64,000 nt of DNA from Rhodoferax sp. (GTDB lineage: Bacteria > Pseudomonadota > Gammaproteobacteria > Burkholderiales > Burkholderiaceae_C). Each line of letters opens with the position of its first letter. Positions within the stretch are counted from its first letter, which is position 1. Below, piece by piece: positions 33,035 through 41,244 of the stretch. Below the pieces are notes generated by a model. That model was given only the letters and a program-made list of their open reading frames with translations, searched no databases and was not told the DNA's origin. The position numbers were made by a program, and so were the translations under genes. The stretch covers positions 385,512 to 449,511 of the forward strand of contig JACKLK010000003.1 in the NCBI GenBank assembly GCA_024236015.1. Reading direction: 5' to 3'.

Positions 33035-35839
33035 ATGCGTGCTGCCTCCTGGATGTTCAACCGGCGTCCAGTTGCATGGGCAACGGCCTTGGTGTGCCTG
33101 GGTATGGTGCCGGCCTGGGCGGGCGTCGGCACCACCGGCGATTTCAGCGTCTACCCCGTCTTCATACAACCGGGGCCGGGCGATACCGATCTGGGCAACA
33201 ATTTCCTGGGGCTTGGCAACAACGGTGTCGGCAGCCTGCTGGTCGATGGCGGCTCCTTCCTGTCCGCCGCGGCTATCCAGTTCGGCAACGGCGGATCGGG
33301 CGTGGCAACGGGCTTGATCGATGGTGCCGGCACGCGCGTCAACCTCGTCGGCGACGGCAATACCAACCGGCTCGAAGTGGGCAATTGGGGCCGCGGATCC
33401 CTGACGGTCTCGGGCGGCGCCACGCTGGACGGCCGTGCCAGCAGCGCCGCGTGCCTGACGCTGAATCGATGGTGCAACAACTTCATCGGCAATGCGGCCG
33501 GCAGCGACGGCCTGTTCACCGTGACCGGCGCCGGCTCCAACGCCAGCTTCCTGCATGCGTTTGTCATCGGCGGATTGGCGGTGTTCCGCCCACCCATCGA
33601 GACCTTCACGTTCGGGACGCCTGGCGCGTCCACCCGCGGACGCGTCGAGGTGCTGGGCGGCGGCACACTCACGACGGACGGTGCCAGCATCGGTGTGGCA
33701 CCGGGCGGCAGCAGCCCGCTCGGAACCGAACGCAGCTTCGCCGAGGTCCTCATCGATGGCACGGACTCCGTCTGGCGCATCACCGGCAACCTCGCGCACG
33801 GCTACGACCCATTCGTGGGAACCGCCAACCACCGCAATGCCGTGGCAACGATCAGCCTGACCAACGGCGGCGCCATGGAGATCCAGGGCCCGCAGGGTCA
33901 TGTCAATGGAGGCGGCATGAACCTGACCAACGGGGGTGGCCGAACCGACATGTCGATCAGCGGCATCGGCTCCAAACTGGCATTCACCGGTGACGCGACC
34001 TACCTGCAGGTCGGCCGGCGCCTGGGCAGCGCCGTGTTGTCGGTGCTGGGCGGCGGCAGCGTGACCGGCGTGCAATATGTGTCGGTCGGCCGCGACGGCT
34101 CGTTCGGCGAGTTGCTGCTCGAGGGCGCAGGCTCGTTGTTGTCGGCCAGCGGAACGGTCAGCCCCGAATCCCGCGGCGGTGGGGCGACCTTGCCCTTCGT
34201 CGCGAGCATGGACATCGGCCGCAACGGCAACGGCACGGTCACCGTGCGCGATGGCGCCCGGCTGGAAGTCACGGCCACCGTGAAAGGCGACGGCGGCCCC
34301 GCCATCAGCCTGGGACGCGACGCAGCCTCCTTCGGCCGGCTCACGATCACCGGTGCCGGCTCGACCGTGTTGCTGTCGGCGCAATCGGTTCTGGCCGGTG
34401 GCGGCCCGGGTGAAGCCTTCAACCCGTTCATGCGGGTCGGCCGCGACGGCAGCGGCGAGTTGAACATCAGCGCCGGCGGCAAGCTGCTGATCGACGGCCA
34501 GGCCGTAGCCACGGTGGCCGACCCGCGCTACACCAGCCTGTACATCGGCGGCACGAATGCCGCGACGCCCGGCGGCAAGGGCATTGCAACCGTGGCGGGC
34601 CTGGGTTCGGAGATCCGCATGACCGGTTACGACACCGGCCTGAGCGTCGGCTGGGGTCCGCAGAGCTTCGGCCAGCTCAACGTGACCGATCAGGGCAAGG
34701 TCAGCGCGATCGGGGCCCAGGTGGGCAGCAGCGGGGGCACCGGGGTTCTCAAGGTGGACAACGCCACACTGCAGTTCCAGGGCCAGCAGACCGGTGGCAA
34801 CCGGTCGGGCGCCTACCTCGTCGTCGGAGACGGCAGCGGCATCGGTGTCGCCACCGTGAGCAATGGTGGCGTCGTCAACCTGGTCAACAACGGATCGAGC
34901 GGCGCCGGCGTCTACCTGGGCGGCACCGGCACGCGCCCCATGGGCGACGGCAGCCTGACCTTGAGCGGTGCCTCGCAGATCAACGTCCAGGCCGAACCCG
35001 GCCTGGGCGTGGTACGGGTCGGGCGCGACGGCAGCGGCCTGATGCGGGTGCGTGGCGGCAGCAGCGTCAACGTCGGCGATGGCAACCTGCTCGTGGCCAG
35101 CCACAAGGGTGGAGACGGCACGCTGCTGGTCAGCGAAAACTCCACCATCACCGCCGGATGGGTCGGCATCGGACGCAACAAGACCGACACCGGCGATGTC
35201 GACGGCGGCACCGGCACGGTGGTGCTGATCAACAGCACCTTGACGGCCCCGACCATCGTGGTGGGCACGAACGGTTTCCTCGGCGGCAGCGGCACGATCA
35301 ACGGCAACGTGATCAACCACGGCATCTTCGCCCCGGGCAACTCGCCCGGCACGCTGGAGATCGACGGGTCGTTCACCGCGCTGGCGGGCAGCAAGATGAT
35401 CCTGGAGGTCGAAAGCGACGGCGCCGGCGGCTTCCTGACCGACCTGGTGATCTTCAAGGGCGGCGAACCGCTGGACCTGGCCAACCTGCACGCCGAATTC
35501 CGCTTCCTGGGCAACACGGATCCGAACGCCTTTGGCGGCAGCGGCCTGTTCAAGCTGGACACCTTCTTCCAGGAGCGCCAGGCCGACAACAGCCTGGCCG
35601 CGGTGGCGCCAGCCGTTTTCGACAACGCGGTGTTCACCGCCCAGGCCGACGCCTACCAGATCACCCGTTTCAACTTCGACCCGGCCAGCGGCGGCACCGT
35701 CATCGCCGCTGCCGTGCCGGAACCCGAGGCCTGGGCCCTGATGCTGGCCGGCCTGTTGACGATCGGCGGCATCGCACGGCGGCGCCACGCCGCCGCCCTG
35801 CTGCGCCCGCGTCCGGCGACGCAGGCACGCGCCACCTGA
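33035..35839 (+). CDS. Large repeat-rich exported protein with PEP-CTERM sorting signal
   Basis: A 934-residue predicted surface or secreted protein. A signal peptide (about residues 1-29, ending AWA-GV) is followed by roughly 800 residues of glycine- and serine-rich, beta-helix-like repeats in which the pattern (I/V)GRDGSG...L.(I/V).GAGS recurs about a dozen times, as in autotransporter-type passenger domains. No outer-membrane barrel is present. The tail has VPEP at 894-897, a hydrophobic stretch and an RRR cluster, the PEP-CTERM signal cut by an exosortase. AAGGA lies six bases before the ATG. Codon use resembles the neighbours. Role unknown; exopolysaccharide-linked surface proteins are typical. 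Confidence 0.85.
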   Translation: MRAASWMFNRRPVAWATALVCLGMVPAWAGVGTTGDFSVYPVFIQPGPGDTDLGNNFLGLGNNGVGSLLVDGGSFLSAAAIQFGNGGSGVATGLIDGAGTRVNLVGDGNTNRLEVGNWGRGSLTVSGGATLDGRASSAACLTLNRWCNNFIGNAAGSDGLFTVTGAGSNASFLHAFVIGGLAVFRPPIETFTFGTPGASTRGRVEVLGGGTLTTDGASIGVAPGGSSPLGTERSFAEVLIDGTDSVWRITGNLAHGYDPFVGTANHRNAVATISLTNGGAMEIQGPQGHVNGGGMNLTNGGGRTDMSISGIGSKLAFTGDATYLQVGRRLGSAVLSVLGGGSVTGVQYVSVGRDGSFGELLLEGAGSLLSASGTVSPESRGGGATLPFVASMDIGRNGNGTVTVRDGARLEVTATVKGDGGPAISLGRDAASFGRLTITGAGSTVLLSAQSVLAGGGPGEAFNPFMRVGRDGSGELNISAGGKLLIDGQAVATVADPRYTSLYIGGTNAATPGGKGIATVAGLGSEIRMTGYDTGLSVGWGPQSFGQLNVTDQGKVSAIGAQVGSSGGTGVLKVDNATLQFQGQQTGGNRSGAYLVVGDGSGIGVATVSNGGVVNLVNNGSSGAGVYLGGTGTRPMGDGSLTLSGASQINVQAEPGLGVVRVGRDGSGLMRVRGGSSVNVGDGNLLVASHKGGDGTLLVSENSTITAGWVGIGRNKTDTGDVDGGTGTVVLINSTLTAPTIVVGTNGFLGGSGTINGNVINHGIFAPGNSPGTLEIDGSFTALAGSKMILEVESDGAGGFLTDLVIFKGGEPLDLANLHAEFRFLGNTDPNAFGGSGLFKLDTFFQERQADNSLAAVAPAVFDNAVFTAQADAYQITRFNFDPASGGTVIAAAVPEPEAWALMLAGLLTIGGIARRRHAAALLRPRPATQARAT

Positions 35840-35969
35840 CCATCAGCCCCGGCCCGCACCACGGGCGCGCAGGGGGCCATGCACAGCGGCGCTGCTTCGC
35901 GCACCAGCGGCCGGCCCCGCAGACGCCGCTGCCGACCGGGGCTGCGATACGTCCGCCGGGCGTGTCGGT

Positions 35970-36953
35970 TCAGGCCACCAGGGCCAGCGCCGCGTAGTCG
36001 CCCAGCCTGTCCCCGAGCCCGGCCTCGACCAGTTCCACGCCGGCGGTCAGCGCCGGCAAGCTGCCGGTGACATGCGACTGCAGCCGGGGCAGCAGGTATT
36101 CGCGGTGATGCCAGAACACGCTGCCGCCCAGGCTGATCCGTTGCAGGTCCAGCGTGGCCACGAGGTTGTACAGTGCGCGGCCCATGACCCGGCAGACAGC
36201 GTCGACGATGTCCACGGCCCGCGGGTCGCCCGCCTGCGCCGCCACCAGCAAGGCCGCCGCGTCGGCATACCCGACCGACGCAAAACGGCGCGCCAGCGCA
36301 TTGCCGGCCACCTGGCCTTCGACGTCGCCGATATTGCCGCAGCCGCACAAGGCGTCGTCGTTGCCATCCACGAACATGTGGCCGGCATGGCCGGCGTTAC
36401 CGTTCTTGCCACGCAGCACACGGCCGTCGACACACAGGCCGACGCCGATGCCGGTGCTCCAGGTCACGTAGGCGCAATGATCCAGGCCCTGCAGCGAGCC
36501 CCAGCGGCGCTCGGCCACCAGTGCGGCGATCGCATCGTTGGTCACGTGCACGTGCGCAAACGCCGCGCGCAGCGGCGCCTCGAGCACCGCGCTGGTCCAG
36601 TCGTTGGGCAGGCCGCGCCCCGCGCCGGCCAGACCGCCGCAGATGTTCGGGGCGGCCAGTTCGACACAGCCGCCGCGGATCAGGAACGGGCCGCAGGCGG
36701 AAACCCCCACGGCCGTGATGTCCGGCCGCGACACGCCGGCGTCGGCGCAACTGGCCTCGATCAGGCGCAACACCTGGAGACCCAGGGCATCGTTGCCGCC
36801 GGTCTTGGCCGTGGGTTCGACCACCCGGCCGCGCAAACCCCGGGCGTCGGCCACGCTGACCGCCACCTTGGTCCCGCCCACGTCGACACAGGCCCGTGCC
36901 CCGGCCATGCCGTCGAATACCGACACGGGAAGGCTTGGCGGATCGGATGGCAT
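35970..36953 (-). CDS. ROK-family sugar kinase with altered zinc motif
   Basis: A 327-residue ROK protein. ATP-binding DVGGTK (residues 24-29), catalytic D140 in TND and STGIGVG (166-172) are present. The zinc motif normally read CxCGxxGCxE is CGCGNIGDVE: C203 and C205 are kept, but the third Cys is D210; H189 and H192 are retained. The family phosphorylates glucose, N-acetylglucosamine or N-acetylmannosamine. It has no helix-turn-helix, so it is not a ROK repressor. It is downstream of the phosphatase and mannose-phosphate cupin genes. The start at 36953 could be shifted 45 bases inward. Confidence 0.88.
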   Translation of the reverse strand: MPSDPPSLPVSVFDGMAGARACVDVGGTKVAVSVADARGLRGRVVEPTAKTGGNDALGLQVLRLIEASCADAGVSRPDITAVGVSACGPFLIRGGCVELAAPNICGGLAGAGRGLPNDWTSAVLEAPLRAAFAHVHVTNDAIAALVAERRWGSLQGLDHCAYVTWSTGIGVGLCVDGRVLRGKNGNAGHAGHMFVDGNDDALCGCGNIGDVEGQVAGNALARRFASVGYADAAALLVAAQAGDPRAVDIVDAVCRVMGRALYNLVATLDLQRISLGGSVFWHHREYLLPRLQSHVTGSLPALTAGVELVEAGLGDRLGDYAALALVA

Positions 36954-36961
36954 GGACGGGC

Positions 36962-37636
36962 TCACCGCGGGGTCGGGGGTGTGGTTTCGGCCGGCGCCGC
37001 GACAGGTGCGGCGTCGACCGCCTGCCACCAGCCCTGGACGCGCGGCGGCGTCATCGAGAACCGGAAGAAATTGCCGCCGCCGTTGGCCGGCTGGTCCCGA
37101 CGGCGGTCGATCGGCTCGCCCGCCAGATGGCAATACAGCAAGGTGCCGACGGCGCCGTGCGAGACGATGGCGATCAGCCCGTCGCTGGTGTCCGCATCCA
37201 CGACCGCCCGCACCGCCGCGACGATGCGGCGCTGGGCATCGATCGCGCGTTCCCAGCCCCGCACCGACGTTTCGGGCCGCGCAAAAAACGCGTCGGCCAT
37301 GCGTTCGAACTCCGGCGGCGGCAGGAAACCGGTGGCCGAGCGATCGTTCTCGCCCAGCGCCGCCCGTTCGTGCACCGGCAGGCCGCAATGCTGCGCGACG
37401 ATGGCGGCGGTGTCGATCGCCTTTTGTTCCTCGCTGCAATAGATGGCGCTCAGGTCGGCGATCCAGGGCTGGCGCAAACCCAGCCGCATCCGCTCCCGGC
37501 CCCGTTCGGACAAGGGCCAGCGCGGCACCGGAACGTCGGCGCTGATCGCGACATTGGGATGGGTGATGAACACCAGCTGGCGGACCCGGTTCGTGCCGGC
37601 AGTGCCCGTGTGCATCGTTGTCATCGTGGTTGCCAT
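36962..37636 (-). CDS. Histidine phosphatase-superfamily protein, atypical RHG motif
   Basis: A 224-residue member of the histidine phosphatase clan. The catalytic motif usually RHG reads ITHPN, keeping the histidine but not the arginine and glycine. The late histidine of SHGAVG, the CSEEQKAIDTA region and DxxSDG fit the fold. Three in-frame ATGs (37636, 37624, 37615) are possible. The ATG at 37636 lies four bases past the cupin stop. Its substrate may be a phosphosugar given its neighbours, but this is inference. Confidence 0.75.
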   Translation of the reverse strand: MATTMTTMHTGTAGTNRVRQLVFITHPNVAISADVPVPRWPLSERGRERMRLGLRQPWIADLSAIYCSEEQKAIDTAAIVAQHCGLPVHERAALGENDRSATGFLPPPEFERMADAFFARPETSVRGWERAIDAQRRIVAAVRAVVDADTSDGLIAIVSHGAVGTLLYCHLAGEPIDRRRDQPANGGGNFFRFSMTPPRVQGWWQAVDAAPVAAPAETTPPTPR

Positions 37637-37640
37637 CGGT

Positions 37641-38012
37641 TCAGGCCCGGCCGAAGTCGTCGAGCAGGCGCTCGATGTCGTCCTCGTCCAGCCGCTCGCC
37701 GAATTGCAGCTCGACGATTTCCATGTCCTGCTCGGTCCGGTTCGCCAGCCGGTGGATCGCCCCGACCGCAATGTCGACATGGCGGCCGACCGGCAGGTCG
37801 GCCACGACATCGCCGACGGTGACCGTGGCCATGCCGCAGGCAACAACCCAATGTTCGGCCCGGTGCCGATGCCGCTGCAGGCTGATCTGCTTGCCGGGAA
37901 GGACGCCGATGCGCTTGACCTTGCAGCCTGGCCGCTCGTACACGGTCTCGAACCAGCCCCAGGGACGTTCGGTGCGGCTCGCGCCGGCAGGCGCAGGGGC
38001 TGTCGTGGTCAA
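37641..38012 (-). CDS. Mannose-6-phosphate isomerase-like cupin
   Basis: A 123-residue cupin matching the C-terminal (isomerase) domain of bifunctional ManC/AlgA enzymes: ERPWGWFETVYERPGCKVKRIGVLPGKQISLQ... The metal-binding histidines are in HRHRAEHW. A stand-alone module of this kind interconverts mannose- and fructose-6-phosphate in relatives, or acts as a sugar-nucleotide epimerase-like cupin. The start is a TTG at 38012 without an obvious Shine-Dalgarno site. It is upstream of the phosphatase and ROK kinase on the same strand. Confidence 0.8.
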   Translation of the reverse strand: MTTTAPAPAGASRTERPWGWFETVYERPGCKVKRIGVLPGKQISLQRHRHRAEHWVVACGMATVTVGDVVADLPVGRHVDIAVGAIHRLANRTEQDMEIVELQFGERLDEDDIERLLDDFGRA

Positions 38013-38094
38013 GGTGATCGGCCGGATGGTGAATGCCCGATGGTATCAATCCGCGCGCCGATCGGTGCCTGCGGCTCGATCGCGTGGCGCCGCG

Positions 38095-38532
38095 TCAGCC
38101 CAGGTGCGAACGTGTCCAGCGCACGATGTCGGCCGCGCCCATGGCGCCGGCCTGGCGGGCCACTTCGCGTCCGTTCCTGAACAGCGCCAGCGTCGGGATG
38201 CTGCGGATGTTGAAACGCTGGCCCAGCCCCTGGACCTCTTCGGTATTGACCTTGGCCAGACGCACCGCCGGCTCCAGCTGGGATGCGGCCTGTTCGAACG
38301 CCGGCGCCATCTGGCGGCAAGGGCCGCACCACGGGGCCCAGAAGTCCACCAGCACCGGGATGTCGTTGCGCCCGATGTGGCGCTCGAAGGCGTCCACGTC
38401 CAGTGCGGTCGAATGCGCGGTGAACAGCGGCTGGTGGCAACGCCCGCAATCGGGCTCGTTGTGCAGGTCGTCCGTTGCCACCCGGTTCGTGGTGTGGCAA
38501 TGCGGGCAAACAATGTGTGCGGGGCTCGTCAT
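38095..38532 (-). CDS. trxC: Thioredoxin 2 (zinc-binding N-terminus)
   Basis: A 145-residue thioredoxin. Four N-terminal cysteines, C9, C12, C29 and C32 (VCPHC, DCGRC), form the zinc ribbon characteristic of TrxC. The redox site is WCGPC with C69 and C72. TrxC is a cytoplasmic disulfide reductase induced by oxidative stress in Escherichia coli. AAGGA immediately precedes the ATG at 38532. It lies alone between the MFS gene and the phosphosugar group, all on the minus strand. Confidence 0.94.
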   Translation of the reverse strand: MTSPAHIVCPHCHTTNRVATDDLHNEPDCGRCHQPLFTAHSTALDVDAFERHIGRNDIPVLVDFWAPWCGPCRQMAPAFEQAASQLEPAVRLAKVNTEEVQGLGQRFNIRSIPTLALFRNGREVARQAGAMGAADIVRWTRSHLG

Positions 38533-38709
38533 GGTCCTTTTCCCTGAGTGCTGGTTCGTGTCGTCGTGGTGTTGCCGCCTTGCGCAGCACCGACGGCCAC
38601 GGCGCACCGGTACGATGCAACTGGGGTCGGATCCGGCGGCTTCAAGCCGAGGACATGCACTTTGCATGCCCGCGACGAAACGGACCAGACCGGACCGCGA
38701 CGCCCCGGG

Positions 38710-39891
38710 TCAGGTCACCCGGTCCAGGCGCGACGTCATGGCCAGCAGCACCAGCAAGGCCAGGCAGACGGCCGGCATGACGGCCCACAAGCCCAGCCCC
38801 GCGGCCAGCAGGCCCAGTGCGGCCGGCCCGAGTGCACATCCGACATAGGAAAACGCGACCTGGCGCCCGATCACGCGGCGCGCCGTGTCGGCATCGAATC
38901 GCCGTGTCGCCTCGTGCATCAGCGACGGATAGATCGGCGCGCACCCCAGGCCGAGCAACATCAGGCCGACCAGCGCCACCCCGTTCGGCACACCGCGCAG
39001 GGCCACCAGCGCCGCCCCCGCCAGCGCGGTCAGGATGCCGGCGCGCACCAGCGCCCGGTTGCCCAGGCGCACCGCCACCAGGCCGATGGCGAAGCGCCCG
39101 GCCATGATGGCGCCGAAATAACCCGCGACCCAGACGCCCGCATCCGCCGGCGCCATGCCGCGGCCGTCGACCAGAATGCTGGCGGCCCACAGGCCGCTGC
39201 CGACCTCGATGGTGGCATAGACCAGGTACAACGAGGCCGCCAGCCAGGGCGCCCAGGCCGGCGGTGTCATGCCGGGCCGCGACGGGGTGCCGACCGGGCC
39301 GCCGTGATCCGATGGCGCCGGCTCTCGCGCCCACATCGACAGGCTCGCGACGAACACGAACGCCAGCGCCAGCTGCAGCAGGCCGATGGCCCGATAACCG
39401 CCCTGCCAGCCGATGCCGCCCGCTAGCGCCGCACCCATGAGCATCGGCCCCAGGGTCGCGCCGATGCCCCAGCAGCCATGCAACCAGTTCATGTGGCGCG
39501 CGCTGTAGTGGCGGGCCACGAAATGGTTGAGCCCGGCGTCGACCGCGCCCGCGCCCAGGCCCAGCGGCACCGTCAGCAACAGGATCCAGCCGAACGCCGG
39601 CGCCAGGCTGAAACCGAGCATGGCCAGCGCGGTGAGCAGGCCGCTGATGGCCACCACCCGGCCCGTCCCCAGCCGCGCCAGCACCCAGCCGCTGGCAAAA
39701 CCCGATGCCGCCGACGCCGAGGTCATGATCATCGTGACCCAGCCCGCGGCCGCCAGCGACGCGCCCAGATCGGTGCGCATCGGCGGCCAGGCCACGCCGA
39801 ACACGCCGTCGGGCAGGCCCAGGCTGATGAAGGCGCCGTAGACCAGGGCCAGCAAGGCCATGCGCGGCGCCACCAGGGTCGGCTGCCGCAT
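38710..39891 (-). CDS. MFS transporter
   Basis: A 393-residue major facilitator of about twelve helices with GLNHFVARHYSARHMNWLHGCWGIGATLGP, a pattern I associate with FucP/YfkF-like sugar or drug carriers. The ATG at 39891 shares one base with the DUF2905 stop (TGATG). A GTG three bases upstream is possible. It follows the DUF2905 and MidA-like genes and is probably cotranscribed with them. The substrate is unknown. Confidence 0.85.
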   Translation of the reverse strand: MRQPTLVAPRMALLALVYGAFISLGLPDGVFGVAWPPMRTDLGASLAAAGWVTMIMTSASAASGFASGWVLARLGTGRVVAISGLLTALAMLGFSLAPAFGWILLLTVPLGLGAGAVDAGLNHFVARHYSARHMNWLHGCWGIGATLGPMLMGAALAGGIGWQGGYRAIGLLQLALAFVFVASLSMWAREPAPSDHGGPVGTPSRPGMTPPAWAPWLAASLYLVYATIEVGSGLWAASILVDGRGMAPADAGVWVAGYFGAIMAGRFAIGLVAVRLGNRALVRAGILTALAGAALVALRGVPNGVALVGLMLLGLGCAPIYPSLMHEATRRFDADTARRVIGRQVAFSYVGCALGPAALGLLAAGLGLWAVMPAVCLALLVLLAMTSRLDRVT

Positions 39892-40085
39892 CACAACACG
39901 CGCGACACCAGCGCCGCCAGCATGCTGATCAGCACCGTCGTGGTCACCGGCAGGTGGAAATCGCGGCCGAACAGCTTGAACCGGAAGTCACCCGGCAGGC
40001 GACCGAAGCCGAGCTTGCGCAAGGCCGGCGTGAACCAGTTGATCAGGAACAGCACCAGGAACACGACGATCAGCCAGCGGATCAT
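39891..40085 (-). CDS. DUF2905 small membrane protein
   Basis: A 64-residue protein with two hydrophobic helices flanking the motif LGFGRLPGDFRFKLFGRDFHLPVTTT, the DUF2905 signature. Function is unknown across the family. It starts 10 bp after the MidA-like stop and its own stop overlaps the MFS start, so it is the middle gene of a three-gene operon. Confidence 0.92.
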   Translation of the reverse strand: MIRWLIVVFLVLFLINWFTPALRKLGFGRLPGDFRFKLFGRDFHLPVTTTVLISMLAALVSRVL

Positions 40086-40095
40086 GGGCGGCGCC

Positions 40096-41226
40096 TCACA
40101 GGTTATGGCTGCGGTCGCCGTGCACGAAGCCGATCGCGTCCCACGGCGTGCCGCGGCAGAAGCCGATCACCTTGAACAGTTCGCCCATCTCGTGTTCCAT
40201 CAGCAGCTTGTTGGCCATGCTGCGTTCGGGCAGGCTGGCCGACTCCATCATGCCCGCCAGGCCGCAGTTGAGCAGGAAACGCGCCTGGCTGGCGTATCCG
40301 AGCAGGTGCCAGTGCCCGGCCACGCCGGCCTCGTCGGCCGCCTGCTGCGCCGCCAGCGCGATGCCGGTGAAATTCACGTGCGCGGTGATGTCCTTGGCGC
40401 CCACGTCGAGCAGCGGGTTGCCATCGGCCCGGTGCAGCTGGTGGCACATCACGGTCCCCATGCTGCGTTGCGGGTGGTAATACTCGCGCTCGCCGAATCC
40501 GTAGTCGATCAGGAACACCGCGCCCTGCGCCAGGCGGTCGACCAGCGTGCCCATGAAGGCCTCGGCCTGCGGATGGATCTCGGTCAGGTAGTCATGGTCG
40601 CCGTCGATCGTCACCGGCGGGCGCAGCTCGGTGGGCCGATCGCCCCATCCGAGCTGCCCGTGGGGCGCGAGCACCACGCCCCGTTCATGCCAACGGCCCG
40701 CGGTGCGCACCAGCAGGCGCACCGGCATCGCATCGAGCACCTCGTTGCCGACCACCACGCCGCGCAGGGTCTCGGGCAGTTGCGTGGCCCATGCGAGCTT
40801 GTCGGCAAAGCGCGCCAGCGTCGTGCGCTGGCGTTGTTGCAGGCTGCCCGAGAGGTCGACGATGACGTAGCGCCGCACCTGCTCGCCCAGGGCCTCGAGC
40901 AGCTGCGCCGCCATCGCGCCGGTGCCGGCGCCGAACTCCCAGACCGTGTCGGTCCCGCTGCGGCGCAGCGCCTCGCCGACCTGCACCGCGAGCGCGCGCC
41001 CAAACAGCGGCGAGATCACGGGCGCGGTGGCGAAATCGCTGGCCGGCGCGGCCGCCGCGCCCGGCCCTGGGCCGATCTGGCTGTCTCCGCGCACGTAATA
41101 ACCGAGCCCCGGGGCATACAGGGCCAGCGCCATGAATCGGTCGAAACCGATCCAGCCGCCGCTGTCGGTGATCACCTGCGCCACATGGGCCTGCAGGTCG
41201 CTCGTTAAACTCGGGGGTGTCACCAT
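40096..41226 (-). CDS. SAM-dependent methyltransferase, MidA/NDUFAF7 family
   Basis: A 376-residue class I methyltransferase (COG1565). The N-terminal pattern GGWIGFDRFMALALYAPGLGYY is diagnostic, and the SAM site WEFGAGTGAMAAQLLE follows. The eukaryotic relative methylates an arginine of the respiratory complex I subunit NDUFS2. A bacterial target is unproven. The start at 41226 lies only 18 bp from the start of the divergent FolM-like gene, so the promoters must overlap coding sequence. Confidence 0.9.
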   Translation of the reverse strand: MVTPPSLTSDLQAHVAQVITDSGGWIGFDRFMALALYAPGLGYYVRGDSQIGPGPGAAAAPASDFATAPVISPLFGRALAVQVGEALRRSGTDTVWEFGAGTGAMAAQLLEALGEQVRRYVIVDLSGSLQQRQRTTLARFADKLAWATQLPETLRGVVVGNEVLDAMPVRLLVRTAGRWHERGVVLAPHGQLGWGDRPTELRPPVTIDGDHDYLTEIHPQAEAFMGTLVDRLAQGAVFLIDYGFGEREYYHPQRSMGTVMCHQLHRADGNPLLDVGAKDITAHVNFTGIALAAQQAADEAGVAGHWHLLGYASQARFLLNCGLAGMMESASLPERSMANKLLMEHEMGELFKVIGFCRGTPWDAIGFVHGDRSHNL

Positions 41227-41244
41227 CTTCCGGATTGTCCCCGA

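Noticed and set aside
32738..35788. A 1016-codon open frame on the minus strand opposite the PEP-CTERM gene
   Set aside because: It mirrors the GC-rich codon pattern of the real gene, has an Arg/Ala/Gly/His-rich chain without domain features, no ribosome site, and no signal or membrane pattern. It is a shadow frame.
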